A stretch of DNA of 25,202 nucleotides from a bacterium (GCA_022839105.1 JALHDH010000092.1:1-25202), one strand, 5' to 3'; counted from the stretch's first letter, positions 15,231 to 24,165 are shown. A program made the numbers and translations. Notes: generated by a model not told the origin, from the letters alone.

Positions 15231-16727
15231 ATGAGGTTCGAGGATTCCCCGTCCGGCCCGGCCGCCTGGACGGTCAGCGGGTTGCTGGACCGGCTTGGCG
15301 ATCTGCTGGAAGAGGAACCGGTCCTGCAGAACCTGACCCTGCGCGCCGAAGTCACCAACTGGGTTCGGGCCCGCTCGGGACACTGCTACTTCTCGTTGAA
15401 GGACGACCAGGCCCAGGTTCGCTGCGTCATGTTCCAGGGAGACGCCCGCAGCCTGGACTTCGAGCCCTCGGACGGGGTGGCCGTGCGTGCGCAGGGCTCG
15501 GTCGCCCTATACAAGCCCCGCGGCGAACTGCAGATCCGGATCCGGCGCATGCGCGCCGATGGCGTTGGGGCCCTGTACGAAGCCCTGGAACGCCTGCGCC
15601 GCCGCCTGGAGGCCGAGGGGCTCTTCGGTCAGGACCGCAAGAGGCCACTCCCCGCCTACCCCCGGGTAGTCGGGGTCGTCACCTCCATGCAAGGGGCCGT
15701 CCTTCACGATATCCGAACGACCCTGGCCCGGAGGAATCCCACGGTGCAGATCCTCCTGGCCCCCTCCCCGGTCCAGGGCGAGGGGGCCGAAGCCGGGCTG
15801 GTCCAGGCACTCGAGGCGCTGCAAGGCCGACCGGAGGTGGACTGCATCATCCTGGCTCGAGGCGGAGGCTCCTTGGAGGACCTCATGGCCTTCAACTCCG
15901 AGGCCCTGATCCGAGCCATCGCCGCGTGCCGGGTGCCGATCGTGTCGGCGGTCGGCCACGAGACCGACGTGACCCTGTGCGATCTGGCCGCCGATGAGCG
16001 GGCTCCGACCCCCACGGGGGCCGCCGAAATCGTGGCTCCGGCGCTGGAGGATCTGCTGGACGAACTGGCTCGATTCCGGCAGAAGCTGACCCAGGGGATG
16101 ACCAGGGAGATACGCATGCGGCGCGAGCGGCTGGAGAGCCTGCGCTCTGCCCCCAGCCTGCGCCACCCGCGACGGCGATTGGAGGCCGAGATGCTGCGCG
16201 TGGATTCGCTCTGGGAAAGCCTGCGCCGAGGCCTGGAGCGCTCCCTGCAGGCCCGCCTCGAGGCCCTCGGGGCCCTGCGACGGGCGGTGCGCCAGCAGCA
16301 TCCTCAAGCCCGAATCCAGCGAGGCCTGGATCTGCTCTCGGAACAGACCAGCCGACTCCAGCGGGCCATGGCGATCCGACTCCAGGCCGCCGGGCGGGAA
16401 CTCGACAGCCTGGTTTCGAGCGCCCCTCTGCGGGAACCGATCCGACTGACCTCTGGCCGACAGGAAGGATTGCGGGCTTTGCGAACCTCCCTTCTACGCG
16501 CAGCCTCCAGGGTTCTTTCGGGCCGTCGTGAGCGCCTGGAGGCGGCGCAAGGGCGTCTGGAGGCCCTCTCCCCCCTGCGGGTCCTGGAGAGAGGCTACGC
16601 CCTGGTCCTGGCCGGGGAAGAGGTGGTTTCCGGCGTGGAGGGCGTCCAGCCTGGAGACCGCCTGGAGATCCGCCTGCGGGACGGAGCCCTCAAGACCCTG
16701 GTCGAGGAGGTGGAGGATCGAAGATGA
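15231..16727 (+). CDS. xseA: Exodeoxyribonuclease VII large subunit
   Basis: 498 residues from ATG 15231. Exonuclease VII degrades single-stranded DNA in both directions. The N-terminal OB-fold domain (about 12-110) includes LRAEVTNWVRARSGHCYFSLKD. The catalytic core shows VTSMQGAVLHDI, RGGGSLEDL (210-218) and VGHETD (241-246), followed by DLAADERAPTPTGAAE. The long helical region (about 280-450) is the coiled coil that binds the small subunits. A consensus ribosome site AAGGAGG lies at 15196-15202, too far from ATG 15231 but four bases before an in-frame CTG (15207), so the true start may be slightly upstream. It overlaps xseB by ATGA. Confidence 0.95.
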   Translation: MRFEDSPSGPAAWTVSGLLDRLGDLLEEEPVLQNLTLRAEVTNWVRARSGHCYFSLKDDQAQVRCVMFQGDARSLDFEPSDGVAVRAQGSVALYKPRGELQIRIRRMRADGVGALYEALERLRRRLEAEGLFGQDRKRPLPAYPRVVGVVTSMQGAVLHDIRTTLARRNPTVQILLAPSPVQGEGAEAGLVQALEALQGRPEVDCIILARGGGSLEDLMAFNSEALIRAIAACRVPIVSAVGHETDVTLCDLAADERAPTPTGAAEIVAPALEDLLDELARFRQKLTQGMTREIRMRRERLESLRSAPSLRHPRRRLEAEMLRVDSLWESLRRGLERSLQARLEALGALRRAVRQQHPQARIQRGLDLLSEQTSRLQRAMAIRLQAAGRELDSLVSSAPLREPIRLTSGRQEGLRALRTSLLRAASRVLSGRRERLEAAQGRLEALSPLRVLERGYALVLAGEEVVSGVEGVQPGDRLEIRLRDGALKTLVEEVEDRR

Positions 16728-16930
16728 CCGAGCCTGAGCCGAGCTACGAGGAGTCCATCGAAAGACTCCGCGCCGTGGTGGATCTCCTGGAGGATGGCAA
16801 CCTGGGACTGGAAGAGTCCCTGCGACTCTTCGAGGAAGGGATGAACCTCTCGCGGCGCTGCGAGGAACGCCTTCGCGTCGTGGAAGAGCAGGTCCGCGTC
16901 CTGACCGAGCGCCCGGAGCCTCCGGCCTGA
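16724..16930 (+). CDS. xseB: Exodeoxyribonuclease VII small subunit
   Basis: 68 residues, a normal size. It contains the family text SYEESIERLRAVVDLLEDG and LEESLRLFEEGMNL, two helices that form the helical hairpin packing on XseA. Its ATG overlaps the xseA stop in ATGA, so the two subunits are translationally coupled. The last ten residues are Pro/Glu-rich. The next gene (prenyl synthase) starts 55 bases later. Confidence 0.95.
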   Translation: MTEPEPSYEESIERLRAVVDLLEDGNLGLEESLRLFEEGMNLSRRCEERLRVVEEQVRVLTERPEPPA

Positions 16931-16985
16931 ACCCGGCGCAGGCTCTTCCCCAGGGGGGGACTCAAGACAAGATGGGAGATTCCCG

Positions 16986-17855
16986 GTGACCACGAATTCC
17001 ACACTGACTTTCGACCTGGCAGCCTACCTCAAGGAACGCGCCCTGGAGGTGGATCGGGCCTTGGAGACCTTCCTGCCCGCCAACTCCGAGTACATGGGGA
17101 ACCTGGGCGAGGCCATGCGCTACGGCGTGTTCCCGGGCGGCAAGCGCTTCCGGCCGGTCCTGACCCTGGCTGCCGCTGAAGCCCTGGGAGCCGACCGCGC
17201 CCTGGCCATGCCGGCAGCCTGCGCCTTCGAGCTGGTCCACTGCTTCTCGCTGGTTCATGACGACATGCCCTGCATGGACAACGACGCCGAGCGCCGGGGC
17301 AAACCCACCTGCCACGTGGCCTTCGGTGAGGACGTGGCCCTGCTGGCGGGCGACGGGCTGGTGATCCACGCCTTCGAGGTGGCGGCGGCCACGGCCGCGC
17401 TGGCAGGGGCAGAGGCAGCCGTCCGGGTGGTCGGGGAGCTGGCCCGCGCCGCCGGGTACCCGGGGATGGTGGGCGGACAAATCCTGGACATGCACGCCCA
17501 ACGCCACGGGATCGACCGCGCCGGCCTGCTGGCCATCCATCAGGCCAAGACGGGCGCCCTGATCCGGGGAGCCGTCCGCGCCGGCGCCCTGGTCGGCGGG
17601 GCCAGCGAAGCCCAACTGGAAGCCTTGACGGGATTCGGCGAACGGGTCGGGCTGGTCTTCCAGATCACCGACGACATCCTGGACGCCGGGGCCGACCCCG
17701 ATCCCATCAGCTTCCCGGCCCTCTTCGGCATGGAGATCTCCCGAAGGATGGCCCTGGAGGCCACCGAGGAGGCCATCGATCTTCTCCGCCCCTTCGGCCA
17801 GGCCGCCCAGCCGCTGGTCCATCTGGCCTCCTACCTGCTGGATCGGAGCGTCTGA
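16986..17855 (+). CDS. ispA: Farnesyl/geranylgeranyl diphosphate synthase
   Basis: 289 residues. The enzyme joins isopentenyl diphosphate units to allylic diphosphates to make farnesyl or longer diphosphates for quinone, cell-wall carrier and carotenoid synthesis. GGKRFRP (51-57) and the first Asp-rich motif DDMPCMD (92-98) are intact, with the CLD-type insertion of bacterial short-chain enzymes. The second Asp-rich motif is DDILD (229-233). The stretch after it is shortened and lacks the GKxxGKD lysines commonly found before the YP-L-G segment (here FPALFG). GTG 16986 has GGGAG seven bases upstream. It sits between xseB and the dxs-like gene as in many bacteria. Chain length cannot be told. 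Confidence 0.9.
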   Translation: MTTNSTLTFDLAAYLKERALEVDRALETFLPANSEYMGNLGEAMRYGVFPGGKRFRPVLTLAAAEALGADRALAMPAACAFELVHCFSLVHDDMPCMDNDAERRGKPTCHVAFGEDVALLAGDGLVIHAFEVAAATAALAGAEAAVRVVGELARAAGYPGMVGGQILDMHAQRHGIDRAGLLAIHQAKTGALIRGAVRAGALVGGASEAQLEALTGFGERVGLVFQITDDILDAGADPDPISFPALFGMEISRRMALEATEEAIDLLRPFGQAAQPLVHLASYLLDRSV

Positions 17856-17860
17856 CCCGG

Positions 17861-19447
17861 GTGGGAGACCTTCCCCGCCCGAATCCCGCCCGAGCGGCTC
17901 TCTCCCGGGCCTTGCTGGAGGTGGTTCCAGGTCCCGTGGCCTGGAGCGGAACCGGTGGGGCCGCCCATTACCGGGCCTGCGGGGGGGTCTCTCGGAGCCT
18001 GGAGCGCATCGCATCCTGGGCCGAGGACGAAGTGGACCTGCTCCACCTGGCCCTGGGCTGGCGCCATGCCCGCATCGGGACGGAGCTGGACGGCCCGCTG
18101 ACACTGGTCATCGAGGACCTGCCCCCGGTCTTCCTGTCCGCTTTGGAGGCTGCCATCCCTCGAAGCACGGATCTCCTGGTGGTCTTCCTGGACACGGCCC
18201 GCCGCTATACCGAGCAGGGCCGCTCGCGATGGGGCCGAGGCTCCGGTTCCCCGGCCCCCTATGCCGAGGCCCGGGGATTCCGCTTCGGCCAGGCCGTGGA
18301 GGCCTCCCGACCCGACCGGTTGGCCCGGGCTTTGCAGGGTGCCGTCTCCGAGAGAGGGGTCCGCTTCCTGCACGTCCTGGGTCCTCCCATGGACGCCGAG
18401 GCCCCCGCTTCCTCGGCGCACAGGACCGAGGAGGCCTGGTTGTCGAGCCGGCTCGACCGGCCCAGGCCCTCCTGGCCCGAACCGGTGGAGCCCACCTTGG
18501 GCCATTCGCCGGAGATCGATTCCTTCGAGACCCAGGCCCTGGCCCGGCTGACCTCGGATTTGACCCAGATCCCGGAGGTGGTCTGCTTCTGGGCCCGCTC
18601 CGCGACGCCAGGACCGCTGGCCGCCCTGGGCAGGCGCCTGCGGCGCTGCAGCCTGAAGGGAGTCCTGCTGGAGGCGGCCGGAGCAGCCGCTGCCGGAAGC
18701 CATCCGGTGGTGGCCGTCTCGGCCCCACGCTTGCCGCTGCTGCTTCCGGAGCTCTTCGAGATGGCGGTCTTCCCGCTGACCCTGCTGGTGATGGGGGGCG
18801 GCCTGACCCCGGCCCATGGTTCCGAGGAGCCCAACCCCGCCGCAGTCCGGGATCTGGCCTTCCTGCGGCAGGTCCCGGAGATCACCATTGCCGTCCCGGC
18901 GGATGAGGAGGAGGCCCGCGGGGTCCTGCGAGGGCTGCTGGAACTTCCCGGTCTGGGCGCCCTCCGGCTGGCCTCCTCCCCCGCCGTGGGAGTCCCTGAT
19001 CTCGAGGAACCCTCCAGCCTGCCTCCTGGGAAAGGCCGCCGGCTTCGCCCGGGAGGGGACCTCTCGCTGCTTTGTCTGGGAAGCACCGTCTTCCCGGCGA
19101 TCCTGGCCTCTGAGGCCTTGAACTCCTGGGGCGTCCGGGCTGGCGTCTACGACATGCGCTACCTCGAGCCCCTGGACCGCGAACTCCTGATCCAGGCCGC
19201 CTCATGCGGCCGCATCCTGACCGCCGAGGAGCACTGCATCCACGGTGGGCTGGGGACCGCGGTCCTGGAGTGTCTGGCCCGGGAAGACAGGACCGATGTC
19301 CAGGTGGAGGTCCTGGGGATCCGTCCCGATCTGGACCAGGTGGATCCGGAGGCCCATGGCCTCTCCGCGGAGGGGATCGTCGAGGCGGCGCGTCGAATCC
19401 TGGGCCTGGGGACCGGGCCAGGCCAACAGGCCAGGGAGGGCAGATGA
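17861..19447 (+). CDS. DXS-like protein lacking the cofactor motif (probable pseudoenzyme)
   Basis: 528 residues; true 1-deoxyxylulose-5-phosphate synthase has about 620-640. The C-terminal half follows DXS closely: LPPGKGRRLRPGGDLSLLCL, RYLEPLDRELL, TAEEHCIHGGLGTAVLE. The middle aligns with the pyrimidine-binding domain (Glu271 in LLEAAG stands for the catalytic Glu of AEQHA; AVPADEEEAR is typical). The N-terminal domain is cut short by about 100 residues. Where DXS has VIGDGALTAGM and LNDN, this has VIEDLPPVFL (83-92) and FLDT, so the Mg-ThDP GDG...N motif is gone. DGPTHHG is replaced by LTPAHGSEEP, and the RYPRG arginine is absent. It is placed right after ispA, the usual dxs location. The start GTG 17861 has no good ribosome site. 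A catalytic DXS role is unlikely; regulation or scaffolding is a guess. Confidence 0.75.
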   Translation: MGDLPRPNPARAALSRALLEVVPGPVAWSGTGGAAHYRACGGVSRSLERIASWAEDEVDLLHLALGWRHARIGTELDGPLTLVIEDLPPVFLSALEAAIPRSTDLLVVFLDTARRYTEQGRSRWGRGSGSPAPYAEARGFRFGQAVEASRPDRLARALQGAVSERGVRFLHVLGPPMDAEAPASSAHRTEEAWLSSRLDRPRPSWPEPVEPTLGHSPEIDSFETQALARLTSDLTQIPEVVCFWARSATPGPLAALGRRLRRCSLKGVLLEAAGAAAAGSHPVVAVSAPRLPLLLPELFEMAVFPLTLLVMGGGLTPAHGSEEPNPAAVRDLAFLRQVPEITIAVPADEEEARGVLRGLLELPGLGALRLASSPAVGVPDLEEPSSLPPGKGRRLRPGGDLSLLCLGSTVFPAILASEALNSWGVRAGVYDMRYLEPLDRELLIQAASCGRILTAEEHCIHGGLGTAVLECLAREDRTDVQVEVLGIRPDLDQVDPEAHGLSAEGIVEAARRILGLGTGPGQQAREGR

Positions 19448-20379
19448 CGGTCGGGTTGGACAACAGGACGGAAAGGTGCGAGCGGATCCTGGTGGTCGAC
19501 GACTCCGAGACGAACCTCCTCCTCCTTTCCAGCATCCTGCAACTGGACGGATACGACATCGAGACCGTGCAGAGCGGCCCGGAAGCCCTTCAGGAGGCCT
19601 GGCTGCGAATCCCGGACCTGGTCCTTCTCGACATCATGATGCCGGAGATGTCGGGGCTGGAGGTCTGCCAGCTCCTGAAGGCGGACGAACGGACCTCGGA
19701 TGTGCCGGTCATCTTCCTGACGGCCCTGGGCGACGTCCCCGACCGCGTGGCCGGATTGGAGGTCGGAGGCGACGACTACATCGCCAAGCCCTTCCATCCC
19801 GATGAACTGCGCGCCCGAATCCGGGCCGCCCTGCGCACCAAGCAGGCCCGCGACCAGTTGCGCCGGGAGCGCGAGAGCCTGGCCTCCCAGGCCGTGACCG
19901 ATCCTCTGACCGGGGTGTACAACCGCCGAATGCTGGAGACCCGTCTGGCCGAGGAGGTGACCCGATCCCGCCGCTATGGGCATAGCCTGACCTGCCTGAT
20001 GCTGGACCTGGACCACTTCAAGCGGATCAACGACGAACACGGGCATCCCACCGGAGACACCATGCTGCGGCAGTTCGCCGACCTGACCCAGTCCTGCCTC
20101 CGGGGAAGCGACGTGCTGGCCCGCTATGGCGGGGAGGAGTTCGTGATCCTGGTGACCGAGACGGGACTCGAGGGGGCAACCACCACGGCAGAGAAGGTGC
20201 GCCGGGCCATCGAAGAACACCGCTTCCGGGGCGCGAACGGTCAGGGCCTGCGCCTGACCACCAGCATCGGGATCGCAGAGCTTCAACCCGAGGAATCGGC
20301 TCCAGAAGTCCTGGCTCGAGCCGACAAGGCCCTGTATGAAGCCAAGCGGACCGGACGCAACCGGGTGGTCTGCGCCTGA
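19444..20379 (+). CDS. Response regulator with diguanylate cyclase domain (PleD-like, single receiver)
   Basis: 311 residues. The receiver (about 12-130) has acidic Asp19-Asp20, phosphoacceptor Asp63 in LLDIMMPEMSG and Lys115 in AKPF. After a helical linker comes the GGDEF domain: DPLTGVYNRR, DLDHFKRINDEHGH and the active-site motif GGEEF at 229-233. RGSD at 220-223, five residues before it, is the inhibitory RxxD I-site. It should make c-di-GMP when phosphorylated and be product-inhibited. ATG 19444 overlaps the stop of the dxs-like gene in ATGA, with GGGAGGG just upstream, so translation is coupled. It converges on the Ser/Thr kinase gene, 55 bases away. Confidence 0.94.
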   Translation: MTVGLDNRTERCERILVVDDSETNLLLLSSILQLDGYDIETVQSGPEALQEAWLRIPDLVLLDIMMPEMSGLEVCQLLKADERTSDVPVIFLTALGDVPDRVAGLEVGGDDYIAKPFHPDELRARIRAALRTKQARDQLRRERESLASQAVTDPLTGVYNRRMLETRLAEEVTRSRRYGHSLTCLMLDLDHFKRINDEHGHPTGDTMLRQFADLTQSCLRGSDVLARYGGEEFVILVTETGLEGATTTAEKVRRAIEEHRFRGANGQGLRLTTSIGIAELQPEESAPEVLARADKALYEAKRTGRNRVVCA

Positions 20380-20434
20380 AGCCTCGAGCAGGTTTCCCCG
20401 GGCTTGCCCCGGGGCGGATGGACCCGCACGGGAT

Positions 20435-22730
20435 CTACCGGATGTCCTTCTCCAGGAGGTGGTAGCCCCCCCCCCGCACCTCCACCAGGTAGACCTCCCG
20501 GCGATCCAACCGGCGTGCCAGGGCAAAGGTGCCGGTCACCCCGGAATAGGGCCCCCTCGGCTCCCACCGAGGCCAGGTAGTCCCGCACGGCCTGTCGATC
20601 CCGCGCGCCGCTGGAGAGGGCCGCCAGCAGGATCCGGGTGGCATCATAGGTCGTGGCGTCCAGATGCGAGGTGGTCAGGGGCCCGAAGAGTTGATGGAAG
20701 CGCCGGACGTATTCCTGGACCTCGGGCCGCGGACTCTCGAAGTGGTAGTAGCCCGAGAGCAGGAGGCCCTCGACGGCCCCTCCCCCATCGGCCAGCAGGT
20801 CCCGGGTGAAGGGGGCCGTCTGGCTGCAGATCTGGGCCTGCAGGCCCGCAGCCCGGAGCTCCCTGGCGAATCGGGCCAGGACGGCTCCCCGATAATCCGA
20901 GAAGAAGACCGTGTCGGGATTGGCTTCGCGCAGGGCGGCCAGGGCCTGCGAGAAGTCGACCTCGGCAAAGGTCGTGTCGCAGACCACCCGGCCGCCCAGG
21001 CTCTCGAACTGCTCGCGGAAGTACCCGGCCACCGACGAGGAAAGAACGCTGTCGCGGTCCACGACGACCCCGGCCGTCCGGTACCCCGAGGCCACCAGGC
21101 GATGCGCCAGGCTGCGGATCCGGGGGAAATTGGAATCCGAGGCCGTGAAGACGTATTGTCCGGCTTCCCAGAGGCGGGGATCCGAGGCCACCGGGGCCAG
21201 GAAGGCCATCCTGGCCGCGTTGAAGAGCGGGGCGACCACCAGCGAGCGCTGCGAGGAGAAGGGGCCCAGGACCACCAGGTACTCGGGATTCTTCAGGACC
21301 TCCTCGGCGATCTCCAGGATCTTCCCCGTGTCGGAGCCATCGTCGTACAGCTCGAAGAGGACCTGTCTTCCCTCCACTCCCCCGGCCTGGTTGAACTCGA
21401 CCTGGGCCGCGGCGATGCCGTGCAGGAGACGATAGCCCTCGGGGGCATCGAAGCCTGTCAGGGACATCAGGGCTGGAACCCGGATCGGCTTGGGCCCGGC
21501 CATCTGGGCGAAAGTGTTGGACAGGAGGATCCGGGCCTCGGCGTCGGCGGGATGCCGGGTGACGGCCAGGTCCAGGAGGCTGGCGGCCTCTCGCAGGCGC
21601 CCTCGGGCCAGCAGCTCTCGAGCCCGCTCCTTCTCGGGATTGTGGATCGCGTGGGTGTCTTCCTCCGGGAGCGGACTCCCTCCCGAGATCGAACGCAACC
21701 CGATGACCGCGCCCGCCGCGAAGAGCAGGGTGGCCAGCAGCATCAGGGCCGGGAGCCAGAGCGGCAGGGAGGCGGCGCGTCTCGAGCCGCCGGCCGCCGA
21801 AGCGACGGGCGCAGCCGCCTCGGCTACCCGGACCGGACCCGAAGCGGCCGGACGGCGCGCCGGTTCCTGGCGAACCTCCTCGCGCAGGAGCAGGCCCGAA
21901 GGCCCCGGCTCATCCGTCCTGGAGATCTGCAGGAGCAACTCGCGGATCACCTCGGCGGCGCTGCCATGGCGTCGGCCCGGCTCCGGGTCCATGCAGCGCA
22001 GGACCAGGGCCTCGAGCTCGGTGCTGAGGTCCGGGCGATAGGGAGCCAGGCGGTGGGTCCCATAGACCGGTGAGGGGGGGCGGCCGGTCAGGACGAAGTA
22101 GAGCGTGGCCCCCAGGGAGTAGACGTCGGAGCGCGCGTCGGTCTGGGCGGCATCCTCCCAGATCTCGGGCGGGGCATAGCCGACCGAGCCGATGGCCTCG
22201 GTGTCGCGCCGTTTTCCGGGATCGAAGTGGCGAGCCAGTCCGAAGTCGATCAGCTTCAGGTGACGGTCCTCTGAAACCATCACGTTCTCGGGCTTGAGAT
22301 CGCGGAAGATCACCGGAGGGTTCTGGGAATGGAGGTAGTCCAGGACCCGGGCGATCTCCAGGGCCCAGCGCAAGGCCTCCGCCTCCGAAGCCGGACCGTC
22401 GTCGTCGATCACCTGGGCCAGGGTTCGCCCCTCCACCTCCTCCATCAGCAGGCAGGTGCTCTCACCCTCGCTGAAATAGTCGACGATCACCGGCAGGCTG
22501 CGATGGCGCAGGGCCGAGAGCATGTGGGCTTCACGCTCGAAGTTCCGCCGGGCCTCGGCGATCAGGGCCGGGTCGGGGCAGATCAACTCCTTGAGGGCCC
22601 AGTGCTTGCCCGGAAGGCGCAGGTCCTCACAACGATAGACGGCGCCGAAGCCGCCGCGCCCCAGGACGTCGACAATCCGGAAGCGCCCCTGCAGGACCGT
22701 CCCGAGGCGGGTCCCCTCGGGCGCAGTCAA
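20435..22730 (-). CDS. Ser/Thr kinase fused to a periplasmic-binding-protein sensor, frameshifted at 20552-20556
   Basis: The start is TTG 22730, overlapping the upstream kinase stop (TTGA), with GGAGG seven bases before. The kinase domain (about 14-270) is complete: GRGGFG (24-29), Lys47, FRDLKPEN (Asp144), DFG (162-164), APPE (186-189). A Pro/Ala-rich linker leads to one membrane helix (about 322-345). A TPR-like pair of helices follows (365-410), and from about 415 a branched-chain-amino-acid-receptor-type binding domain (Peripla_BP_6): AAAQVEFNQAGGVEGR, LYDDGSDTGK, VVLGPFSSQ. The frame is lost at a run of five C (20552-20556). Removing one base restores GPYSGVTGTFALARRLDRRE to the stop at 20435, 764 residues in all. 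The uncorrected frame runs on as Pro/Gly-rich nonsense. It is likely a receptor kinase sensing a small extracytoplasmic ligand. Confidence 0.88.
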
Positions 22731-24046
22731 GCCCTGGCCTCCGGCCTCGCTGCAGGAGTGGACTCGAAGTCCTGTTGCAACGGAAGCTGGATCACGAAGG
22801 TGGCCCCGGCTCCGGGCTCGGACTTGACCTGGATGGCTCCCTGGTGCTTGCGGACCACCTCCCGGACGATGGCCAGGCCCAGTCCGGTCCCGTGGCCGAT
22901 GTCCTTGGTGGTGAAGAAGGGCTCGAAGACGTGGGAGAGGACCTCTGGCGGAATCCCGGGCCCATTGTCGGAGATCTCGATCTGGATGCGCTCCCGGTCG
23001 CTGCGCGTGCGCACCTGGATGCGCGGATCCGCGGTCCCGCCGCTGCGCAGGGCGTCGCGCGCATTCACCAGCAGGTTGTTGAAGACATGGGACCACTGGG
23101 TCGTGTTGGCCCGGAACTCGGGAATCTCGCCCAGATCCAGCGAGACCGAGATGCCCGCCTCGGAGAGGTTCTCGCGCATCAACTCGACGCAGCTCTCGAT
23201 GGTCCGATTCAGGTCGGTCGAGGCCCGGACGAAGCGCGAGAAGGTCAGGCCCCGTTCGGTCTCGATGGGTCCTCGCGAGTAGACCAGGAGCTTCTCGATG
23301 ATCGCCTTGCACTTCTCGACGGCGTCGCGCATGATCTGCAGGCGCCTGGCACTTGAGGGGTCCTGCACGGTGCGCGACAGGCTGCCGACCATGGTCAGGA
23401 CGGCTCCCAGGGGCGTGTTCAGCTCGTGGGCCACCCCTGCCGCCAGGCGTCCCACCCCGGCCAGGTGGCTCTCCTCGGCGATCTCCACATGCAAGGCCTG
23501 CAACTCTTCGTGGGCGCGGGCCAGGGCTCCCTCCCTGGCGAAGCGGGGAGCCAGCAAGGAAGCCACCGTGGCCGTGGCCTCCAACAAGCCCCGCTCCACC
23601 TTGCCCGGCGCGCGGTTGGAGTCCCAGGTCACCAGCAAGGCGCCTCCCCCCAGGTGCCCGGGCCAGACCGGCACGGCCGCCAACCAGCGGCCGCCGTAGT
23701 TGGACTCGACGCTCTGCCCGGTGTCCCAGGCCTGGTTGAGCAGATCCCGGACCACTCCGGGCCCGGTCTCCTCGGCCGGCCGGCCGGCCTGGGCCGCCCG
23801 GCGAAAGCCGCTCTCCTGCTCGCCGGGCTGCAGGTACAGACTGCATCCTGAAGCCCCGGTCTCCTGGGTGCAGGATTCGCAGAGGGTCTGGGCCTGACCG
23901 GCAAACTCGTCGATCTCCAGGGGGGCGCGGAGGATGGCCTGCACGCTCTGGAAATACGCCTCACGCCGGCGCAGATAGACCAACACCCCCCAGGCGCCGG
24001 CCAGGGCCAGGGCGGTGGTCACCAGCCACAACAGGTACAGTGCCAT
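22727..24046 (-). CDS. Membrane-anchored GAF-type sensor histidine kinase
   Basis: 439 residues from ATG 24046. One N-terminal membrane helix (about 3-24), then a GAF-like domain (about 35-170) with Cys56, Cys59 and Cys68, then HisKA with His207 in AAGVAHELNTPLG. The ATPase domain has an N-box (FNNLLVNARDAL), SDNGPGIPP, FEPFFTTK and GTGLGLAI. There is no periplasmic domain, so it senses on the cytoplasmic side. The AHELNTPLG H-box and a fused-receiver-free layout mean its partner regulator is elsewhere; the receiver-GGDEF and receiver-HD-GYP proteins in this window are candidates by proximity only. A TTG at 24088 in frame is a weaker start. It overlaps the Ser/Thr kinase gene by TTGA. Confidence 0.92.
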   Translation of the reverse strand: MALYLLWLVTTALALAGAWGVLVYLRRREAYFQSVQAILRAPLEIDEFAGQAQTLCESCTQETGASGCSLYLQPGEQESGFRRAAQAGRPAEETGPGVVRDLLNQAWDTGQSVESNYGGRWLAAVPVWPGHLGGGALLVTWDSNRAPGKVERGLLEATATVASLLAPRFAREGALARAHEELQALHVEIAEESHLAGVGRLAAGVAHELNTPLGAVLTMVGSLSRTVQDPSSARRLQIMRDAVEKCKAIIEKLLVYSRGPIETERGLTFSRFVRASTDLNRTIESCVELMRENLSEAGISVSLDLGEIPEFRANTTQWSHVFNNLLVNARDALRSGGTADPRIQVRTRSDRERIQIEISDNGPGIPPEVLSHVFEPFFTTKDIGHGTGLGLAIVREVVRKHQGAIQVKSEPGAGATFVIQLPLQQDFESTPAARPEARA

Positions 24047-24165
24047 TCGAGTCTCGTCACCAATCCTCGACAGAGAATGGGCCCGCAACAGGATGGCCGG
24101 GAAATTCCTGCGTCACGGGCCTGGTTCCTGCGTCCGGGGCCTCCCGGCGGCGAACCCCGCCCGGA

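Noticed and set aside
13111..15234. Very long open frame (about 700 codons) on the plus strand opposite the HD-GYP regulator
   Set aside because: It mirrors the third-position GC bias of the real minus-strand gene. Its translation is Gly/Leu/Gln/Arg-rich with no motif, while the minus strand shows receiver and HD-GYP motifs.
20396..20414. Hairpin CCCCGGG...CCCGGGG between the convergent cyclase and Ser/Thr kinase genes as a shared terminator
   Set aside because: A seven-base GC stem without a T run on either strand. It might act as a weak barrier, but I cannot support a terminator call.
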